In this document: in pieces, positions 6,207 through 10,794 of the stretch
Numbering within the stretch: position 1 is the first letter of the stretch
How the letters are laid out: each line of letters opens with the position of its first letter
Origin: Flavobacteriales bacterium
Lineage (GTDB): Bacteria > Bacteroidota > Bacteroidia > Flavobacteriales > Parvicellaceae
Assembly (NCBI GenBank): GCA_014239715.1
Contig: JAAZYJ010000256.1
Coordinates: 1-10,794 of the forward strand
Length of the DNA stretch: 10,794 bases
Direction: 5' to 3'
The notes under the pieces: model-generated
The model's database searches: none
Told to the model about the DNA's origin: nothing
Seen by the model: only the letters and a program-made list of their open reading frames with translations
Position numbers and translations under genes: made by a program

Positions 6207-7337
6207 ATGAAATTCAGTCTACATCATACAGCTGAAGGAAGCAAGGCAAGAAGAGGAACACTGACTACGGATCACGGTAAGATCGAAACTCCGATATTCA
6301 TGCCTGTAGGGACGGCGGGAACGGTTAAAGCGGTCCATCAGAGAGAGCTGAAAGCCGATATCAATGCAGAGATAATTCTTGGCAACACCTATCATTTATA
6401 TTTACGACCCGGTCTGGAAGTCATTTCTGAGGCAGGGGGAATCCACCAGTTCAACGGCTGGGACAGGCCGATCCTTACCGATTCAGGCGGGTATCAGGTT
6501 TACTCATTGTCCAACACCAGAAAGATCATTGAAGAGGGGGTTACCTTTTCCTCACACATTGATGGATCAAAGCATTTGTTCACGCCGGAAAAAGTAATTG
6601 ACATTCAACGTACGATCGGAGCCGACATTGTCATGGCCTTTGACGAATGCACGCCTTACCCCTGTGAACATGACTATGCCAGTCAATCAATGGAAATGAC
6701 ACATCGCTGGCTGACCCGCTGCATTGCACAGTTTGGAAAGACCAGCTGTCCTTATGGATATCAGCAGAGTCTTTTCCCAATTGTACAGGGGTCTGTGTAT
6801 AAAGACCTGAGAATTAAGTCTGCTGAGTTTGTTTCCGAACAGAATTGTGAAGGGAATGCAATCGGCGGGCTATCTGTCGGAGAGCCCGATCATGAGCTGT
6901 ATGATATGACAGAGTTAGTATGCGACATACTCCCGAAAGAAAGACCACGTTATTTGATGGGGGTTGGTACACCAATAAATATATTAGAAGCGATCGACAG
7001 AGGGGTAGACATGTTTGATTGCGTAATGCCTACCAGAAATGCCAGAAATGGAATGCTGTTCACCAAAAACGGAATGATCAACATCAGAAATAAAAAATGG
7101 TATAAAGATTTCTCACCTATTGATCAGGAAGGCAGTTCTTATGTTGACCAAGCCTATAGTAAGGCCTATTTGAGGCATCTGGTACACTCCAATGAAATGT
7201 TGGGGGCACAGATTGCCAGCGTGCATAATTTATCTTTTTACTTATGGCTGGTAAAAGAAGCCAGAGCACATATCGAAAATGATACATTTAAGGCGTGGAA
7301 AGAGGAAATGATACCAAAGCTCTCGACTAGACTCTAA
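6207..7337 (+). CDS. tgt: Queuine/preQ1 tRNA-guanine transglycosylase
   Basis: Exchanges guanine-34 of GUN-anticodon tRNAs (Asp, Asn, His, Tyr) for preQ1, the key step of queuosine synthesis. The 376 residues are full family length. Visible signatures are HGKIETPIFMPVGTAGTVKA, GNTYHLYLRPG, TDSGGYQVYSL with the catalytic Asp92, FDECTPYP, GGLSVGEP, and DCVMPTRNARNG with the nucleophile Asp271. The usual zinc site (C-x-C-x2-C plus a later His) is changed: where the E. coli enzyme has ECDCYTC this protein reads EGSSYVD, and only the His of SVHNL remains. I recall the same GSS pattern in other Bacteroidota Tgt proteins, so it is probably a lineage trait rather than damage. The gene starts at an ATG after a TATCTTTG box and leads directly into the LptF/LptG-type gene. 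The tRNA role is firm; zinc-free folding is inference. Confidence 0.97.
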   Translation: MKFSLHHTAEGSKARRGTLTTDHGKIETPIFMPVGTAGTVKAVHQRELKADINAEIILGNTYHLYLRPGLEVISEAGGIHQFNGWDRPILTDSGGYQVYSLSNTRKIIEEGVTFSSHIDGSKHLFTPEKVIDIQRTIGADIVMAFDECTPYPCEHDYASQSMEMTHRWLTRCIAQFGKTSCPYGYQQSLFPIVQGSVYKDLRIKSAEFVSEQNCEGNAIGGLSVGEPDHELYDMTELVCDILPKERPRYLMGVGTPINILEAIDRGVDMFDCVMPTRNARNGMLFTKNGMINIRNKKWYKDFSPIDQEGSSYVDQAYSKAYLRHLVHSNEMLGAQIASVHNLSFYLWLVKEARAHIENDTFKAWKEEMIPKLSTRL

Positions 7338-8420
7338 TTGAAAATTATTGATCTCTATATCATCAGAAAGTTCATCGGGACTTTCGTTTTTATTATCCTG
7401 ATTTTCACGATAATAGCCGTTGTTTTCGACATGTCCGAAAAACTGGAGGACTTTATAAAAAGTGAAGTAGGGTTTGTCGGCATTCTTGTTCAATACACGC
7501 AGCATTTTGCCATGTGGATCATTAACCTGGTTAGTCCGTTTTTGATCTTCTTATCCGCCATATGGGTATGCTCAAGAATGGCAAACCGTTCGGAAAACAT
7601 CGCGATCTTGTCGGGCGGACATGGCTTTAACCGTTTTCTCAGGCCCTACCTAATAGCCGGTTCTATTTTGGTTGTTTTTCTGTTGTACATGGGGCATTTT
7701 GTGGTACCTCGCTCCAATTTCAAGAAGCTTCAATACGAAAATGCCCATACCAATTTCAATAGTGCAATTATGCAGCAATATCTTGAAGTTGAAGAAGGAA
7801 CCATCATATATTATTCTGTTTTCAATTTCAAGAACAACCTTGCCAATCGTTTTTCCATGAAGAAATTCAAACCTCAGAATGGAAAGAACAAAAAATATTA
7901 TGAGCTTCAATGCCGAACGGCAGAAGGTGACAGCTCAACCGGAAGCTGGACCCTTCGAGATTATTTTATACGGGAGATCGGACCTGATGGCGAAAAAGTA
8001 AGAACCGGTGAAGAATTAGACACAGTTTTCTCTTTCACGGGGCTCGATCTTGGACGGAGAAGCGAATCTTTCGGAGCAATGGAGACACCACAATTAATTG
8101 TTCACAGGAATGAAGAGAAAGGAAAAGGAACCGGCAATACGAATCTAGCTAATATTGAGATATATACAAGAACGGCAACTCCGTTTTCAGTATTCATATT
8201 AATTATTCTTGCAGTCTGTATCTCCTATAAAAAGAAACGTAGTGGAACAGGCCTTAATTTGATCTTTGGATTGGCGATCGGGGCGATCTCATTTTTTATT
8301 TCCAAAATCACTTCTGTCGCCTCCGCAAATGCGGGATTAAATCCTTTTGTCGCAGTTTGGATCTCCAACGTTATTTTCGGAGTTGTGACCCTGTTATTCT
8401 ATTTGAGGGCCAGGAGGTGA
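7338..8420 (+). CDS. LptF/LptG-family permease (lipopolysaccharide export)
   Basis: Inner-membrane half of the LptB2FG complex that extracts LPS and pushes it toward the outer membrane. The 360 residues have the family architecture: three N-terminal membrane helices (about 12-30, 57-78, 104-122), a periplasmic domain of about 150 residues that should be the beta-jellyroll, and three C-terminal helices (about 279-297, 305-325, 335-356). The opening KIIDLYIIRKFIGTFVFIIL and the FDMSEKLEDFI stretch fit Bacteroidota YjgP/YjgQ proteins. Whether it is the F or the G subunit cannot be settled here; a second paralogue is expected elsewhere. The start is TTG, directly next to the TAA of tgt with no spacer; no ATG would keep the conserved first helix. 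This arrangement suggests translation by ribosomes finishing tgt. No LptB or LptC is in the window. Confidence 0.9.
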   Translation: MKIIDLYIIRKFIGTFVFIILIFTIIAVVFDMSEKLEDFIKSEVGFVGILVQYTQHFAMWIINLVSPFLIFLSAIWVCSRMANRSENIAILSGGHGFNRFLRPYLIAGSILVVFLLYMGHFVVPRSNFKKLQYENAHTNFNSAIMQQYLEVEEGTIIYYSVFNFKNNLANRFSMKKFKPQNGKNKKYYELQCRTAEGDSSTGSWTLRDYFIREIGPDGEKVRTGEELDTVFSFTGLDLGRRSESFGAMETPQLIVHRNEEKGKGTGNTNLANIEIYTRTATPFSVFILIILAVCISYKKKRSGTGLNLIFGLAIGAISFFISKITSVASANAGLNPFVAVWISNVIFGVVTLLFYLRARR

Positions 8421-8485
8421 TTATTCAGGTTTTTGAAGCGTGTGATGATAACAAATGTGTAAATTGCGCCACCGAAAGTTATTGA
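8417..8485 (+). CDS. Possible 22-residue Cys-rich leader peptide before accA (doubtful)
   Basis: A GTG overlapping the permease stop in a GTGA junction opens a frame that ends one base before the accA ATG. It reads [20 protein letters not shown] in its core, with a C-x4-C-x2-C pattern. AGGAG lies directly next to the GTG, which is too close for a normal ribosome binding site. A frame of 22 codons without a stop in such a gap arises by chance often, so this is listed only because it exactly fills the space between the two genes. Confidence 0.15.
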   Translation: MIIQVFEACDDNKCVNCATESY

Positions 8486-8486
8486 A

Positions 8487-9455
8487 ATGCATACAACGCA
8501 AACAATTTTCTTAGATTTTGAAGAACCGATCAAAGAAGTTCTGGACCAAATGGAGTCAGCCAAAGAACTCTCGGAAAAAGGTGGAGTGGACGCTAAGCAA
8601 GTGCTGGAAGATCTTGAAAAAAAGCTAGTAGAGAAGTGTAAAGAAATACACGACAATTTAACGCCCTGGCAAAAGGTCCAGCTGTCTCGACACCCGGAAA
8701 GGCCTTACACGCTGGATTACATTCAGGAAATGACAGGTGGTGATTTCATGGAGCTTCACGGAGACCGAAACATTGGAGATGATAAAGCCATGATCGGAGG
8801 ATTTGGGTCAATTGATGGCCAAACCGTAATGTTCATTGGGCAACAGAAAGGAAGAAAGACCAAGCAGCGGCAAATGCGGAATTTCGGCATGGCCAACCCT
8901 GAAGGATATCGGAAAGCGCTGCGTCTGATGAAGCTTGCGGAAAAATTTGACAAACCGATCGTTTGCCTGATCGATACACCGGGAGCCTACCCGGGACTTG
9001 AGGCAGAAGAAAGAGGTCAGGGAGAAGCAATTGCCAGGAACCTCTACGAGATGATGATCCTGAAAGTCCCCGTGATCTGCGTGATCATAGGAGAAGGAGC
9101 ATCAGGCGGTGCTTTGGGAATCGGCATTGGAGACAAAGTGCTTATGCTCGAAAACACCTGGTACAGCGTGATCTCACCGGAATCATGTTCTTCCATTCTA
9201 TGGCGAAGCTGGGATTTCAAAGAACAAGCTGCAGATGCTCTCAAACTGACAGCAAGAAACATGCACAAGAACAAGCTTATTGACGGCTTCATTAAAGAAC
9301 CGCTTGGAGGCGCACACGCTAATCCGGAAAGCATGTATAAGAAGTTGAAAACAGAGCTGAAGAAAAATCTGACAAAACTCGGCAAAATGAAAGCAGACAA
9401 AAGGATCCAGGAGCGAATTGAAAAGTTCTCTTCCATGGGTGTTGTCGTAAAATAG
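8487..9455 (+). CDS. accA: Acetyl-CoA carboxylase carboxyltransferase, alpha subunit
   Basis: With AccD it transfers the carboxyl group from carboxybiotin to acetyl-CoA, making malonyl-CoA for fatty acid synthesis. The 322 residues match E. coli AccA end to end. The N-terminus has [11 protein letters not shown] and a helical stretch, then ARHP-type [28 protein letters not shown], and [20 protein letters not shown] with M in place of the first R. DTPGAYPG begins at Asp163, and the oxyanion-forming GEGASGG is at 202-208. [11 protein letters not shown] and [11 protein letters not shown] follow. No accD, accB or accC is nearby, which is normal for this phylum. It lies 66 bp after the permease with no convincing promoter between, so co-transcription with tgt is likely. 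The ATG is placed exactly as in homologues. Confidence 0.97.
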   Translation: MHTTQTIFLDFEEPIKEVLDQMESAKELSEKGGVDAKQVLEDLEKKLVEKCKEIHDNLTPWQKVQLSRHPERPYTLDYIQEMTGGDFMELHGDRNIGDDKAMIGGFGSIDGQTVMFIGQQKGRKTKQRQMRNFGMANPEGYRKALRLMKLAEKFDKPIVCLIDTPGAYPGLEAEERGQGEAIARNLYEMMILKVPVICVIIGEGASGGALGIGIGDKVLMLENTWYSVISPESCSSILWRSWDFKEQAADALKLTARNMHKNKLIDGFIKEPLGGAHANPESMYKKLKTELKKNLTKLGKMKADKRIQERIEKFSSMGVVVK

Positions 9456-9472
9456 GTCGTTCGACAATTTAT

Positions 9473-9499
9473 TTGATCATTTCGTCAATCTTTTTTTTT
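9473..9499 (+). terminator. Weak candidate terminator after accA
   Basis: TTGAT (9473-9477), a six-base loop and GTCAA (9484-9488) form a 5-bp stem with one T-G pair. T and C follow, then a run of nine T (9491-9499). The stem is short and AT-rich, so termination may be partial. It is the only T-run terminator-like structure between accA and the next gene. Confidence 0.4.
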
Positions 9500-9520
9500 A
9501 TTTCGAGTTCGCTGCTCTAT

Positions 9521-9544
9521 ATTAAACTGAAATTCAGATTTAAT
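9521..9544. promoter_or_regulatory. Bulged 11-bp dyad overlapping the promoter region of the secreted protein gene
   Basis: ATTAAACTGAA (9521-9531), one central base, TTCAG, one unpaired A, then TTTAAT (ending 9544). Eleven pairs form with a single bulge. It covers the region where the -33 element and spacer should lie, just ahead of TATTTTTG. It may be an operator or a poor terminator stem; the short AT-rich arms favour a binding site. Confidence 0.35.
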
Positions 9545-9549
9545 TTGAT

Positions 9550-9557
9550 TATTTTTG
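9550..9557 (+). promoter_or_regulatory. -7 box of the secreted protein gene
   Basis: TATTTTTG, identical to the rpmH -7 box. The -33 TTTG is not seen at normal spacing (TGAA at 18 bases), so control by an activator or another site is possible. Transcription should begin near 9563, downstream of the first in-frame ATG at 9561, which favours the ATG at 9585. Confidence 0.5.
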
Positions 9558-9584
9558 CGTATGAAACAACCTATACTATTCAGG

Positions 9585-10794
9585 ATGAGATTGAAAAAAA
9601 GTGTAATGCTTATAGCAATGGGTATGCTCATGGCTTTGAATTCCATTGGACAAAATGGAATGGTTAAAGACAAAAAAGGTGGAGAAGCTCAAAACAGTTT
9701 CCATCAAGAAAGTAAAAGCATAACTGCATGTGGTAATGACACCGTACTTTACACGCTTGACAAAGCAACTGACACGGAATGGCAAACAGTTGCTGCATTG
9801 GGTACATCAGGCGGTGATTATCCACAGGTGGGACAGCGTTTTGAAGCTCCTCAACCAATTACAGTACACGGTGCTTGTTTTTATGCCAAAACCCACATTA
9901 CGGGCACAGTACCTGCTGCGTTCAATGTGCATATGTACAGCGTTGACACTGCCGGCGGATATAAGTTACCGGATACGATCATGGCTTCCGCTTCAAGTAC
10001 CGCTCCATTGAGCTCGGGTACTCCGATAGACATAACGCGTCAATGTGTTAGCTGGCCCACACCAGTAACTACCAGTGAAGAGTATTTCATTGTAATCGAT
10101 GGCCGAATAACCAGTGAAAATTTAGGCATTGCTACCAACAGTGTTGCTTTTTGGGACGGTGCATCAGAAGGCCTTAGCGCGGTATACTATGACGATGGTA
10201 GTGGAGCGTCATACGTAGACTGGTATGATCAAACCAACCACCCGGCCTTTATCTCCGGCGGATTTCCTACCGGTTGGAATTATGATTATCTGCTCGAACC
10301 GATCGTATCCTACGATCTGGTATTGGATGCTACCATTACAGGGCCGGACACAAGTTGTACCGCTGCAACAATATGCGTCGAAACGGATAGCACATCTCCG
10401 ATCTTCGGTCACAAGATGTACAGTAAAACTTCGGTGAACGATACAGAGACGATCTGGGGTGATGGCGCTACAAGTACGGGAGACAGCTCATGCCATGATT
10501 TTATTTCGTCGGGGAATTTTACAATTGAGCACACGAAGATCCTGGACGGTTGGACCATTTCCTGCGCAGCGAAAGAAATCGATTCCATCTTCAGAGATGA
10601 AGAAGTTTCTGCAAATTTCTCGTATACGATCTCGAACGACACTGTAGAATTCACGAATCTGAGCAGTGACTCTTCCCAGGTTCAGTGGACATTCGGTTCA
10701 GCCGGAACCTCAAGTGTATTCGAAATTACCGTTGTTTTTCCGAGTAACGGCCCGTACGACATAGAACTTATTGTTTGGTCTGAGGCAGGATGTA
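9585..10794 (+). CDS. Secreted multidomain protein with PKD-like repeats, 3' end cut by window edge
   Basis: Unrecognised extracellular or cell-surface protein; at least 403 residues are visible and the frame is open to the right edge. It begins with a Sec signal peptide (MRLKKSVMLIAMGMLMALNS, then IGQNG). An in-frame ATG at 9561 would add eight residues, but I prefer 9585 because of the promoter position. Residues of about 45-235 look like a beta-sandwich domain rich in Gly, Thr, Ser and aromatics (for example QRFEAPQPITVHGACFYAKT, EEYFIVIDG), without catalytic motifs I know. Two PKD-like immunoglobulin folds follow: about 240-335, with WGDGATSTGDSS, and about 338-403, with VEFTNLSSDSSQVQWTFGSA and YDIELIVWSEAGC. 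The acidic, Lys-poor composition suits a secreted protein. Such layouts in Bacteroidota often end in a type IX secretion sorting domain, which would lie outside the window. Adhesion or substrate binding is inference only. Confidence 0.85.
   Translation, partial: MRLKKSVMLIAMGMLMALNSIGQNGMVKDKKGGEAQNSFHQESKSITACGNDTVLYTLDKATDTEWQTVAALGTSGGDYPQVGQRFEAPQPITVHGACFYAKTHITGTVPAAFNVHMYSVDTAGGYKLPDTIMASASSTAPLSSGTPIDITRQCVSWPTPVTTSEEYFIVIDGRITSENLGIATNSVAFWDGASEGLSAVYYDDGSGASYVDWYDQTNHPAFISGGFPTGWNYDYLLEPIVSYDLVLDATITGPDTSCTAATICVETDSTSPIFGHKMYSKTSVNDTETIWGDGATSTGDSSCHDFISSGNFTIEHTKILDGWTISCAAKEIDSIFRDEEVSANFSYTISNDTVEFTNLSSDSSQVQWTFGSAGTSSVFEITVVFPSNGPYDIELIVWSEAGC

Noticed and set aside
8421..8486. 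Internal promoter for accA (TTTTTG near 8430 with TAAATTGC)
   Set aside because: The spacing is about 24 bases and the -7 match is incomplete; co-transcription from tgt explains the layout better.
9044..9436. 130-codon open frame antisense to accA
   Set aside because: The accA frame is conserved end to end; the antisense translation shows no recognisable domain and has no promoter.
1..10794. Mobile element, CRISPR, toxin-antitoxin or defence island
   Set aside because: No transposase, integrase, terminal inverted repeats, regularly spaced repeats, nuclease or toxin-like genes; gene content is housekeeping with uniform style.

Overview
The window looks like ordinary chromosome of a Bacteroidota bacterium, most likely of the Flavobacteriales type. 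Three things point there. First, several intergenic regions carry the Bacteroidota -7 promoter consensus TAnnTTTG (TATTTTTG, TATCTTTG, TAATTTTG), and Shine-Dalgarno sequences are weak or absent. Second, the proteins read like Bacteroidota homologues: RsmG with a KYFPDLS start, an ECF sigma factor with AFSTWLFKIASNNCIDFIRKK, and a Tgt lacking the zinc-binding cysteines. Third, the last gene is a secreted PKD-repeat protein of the kind often exported by the type IX system in this phylum. The lineage is inferred from recall of families, not from a search.

Layout. Positions 1-1646 (minus strand) hold a histidine kinase cut by the left edge and, upstream of it, rpmH (ribosomal protein L34). A rho-independent terminator separates them, and rpmH has a good promoter plus a hairpin at the predicted 5' end of its mRNA. 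Positions 1647-1925 are a divergent intergenic region with a perfect 8+3+8 palindrome close to the next gene. Positions 1926-3776 (plus) encode a half-size ABC exporter. It ends tail-to-tail, with a 25-bp overlap, against a compact minus-strand operon (3752-6121) transcribed as GT2 glycosyltransferase, ECF sigma factor, rsmG. Genes in that operon overlap or lie a few bases apart, and rsmG has no ATG start.

From a short divergent promoter region (6122-6206) the plus strand carries tgt (queuosine tRNA modification), an LptF/LptG-family permease whose TTG start directly abuts the tgt stop codon, and accA (acetyl-CoA carboxylase alpha subunit, fatty acid synthesis). A weak terminator follows. A new transcription unit then begins with a secreted multidomain protein containing two PKD-like domains, cut by the right edge.

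Functionally the genes are mostly housekeeping: ribosome and tRNA maturation (rpmH, rsmG, tgt), envelope construction (the permease, accA, the glycosyltransferase), export (ABC transporter) and regulation (kinase, sigma factor). I see no transposase, integrase, CRISPR array, tRNA, rRNA, toxin-antitoxin pair or phage gene, and no clear sign of a new defence or mobile system. The points worth a second look are regulatory sites, non-ATG starts, the missing zinc ligands in Tgt, the sigma factor without a visible anti-sigma partner, and a possible 22-residue cysteine-rich peptide before accA.
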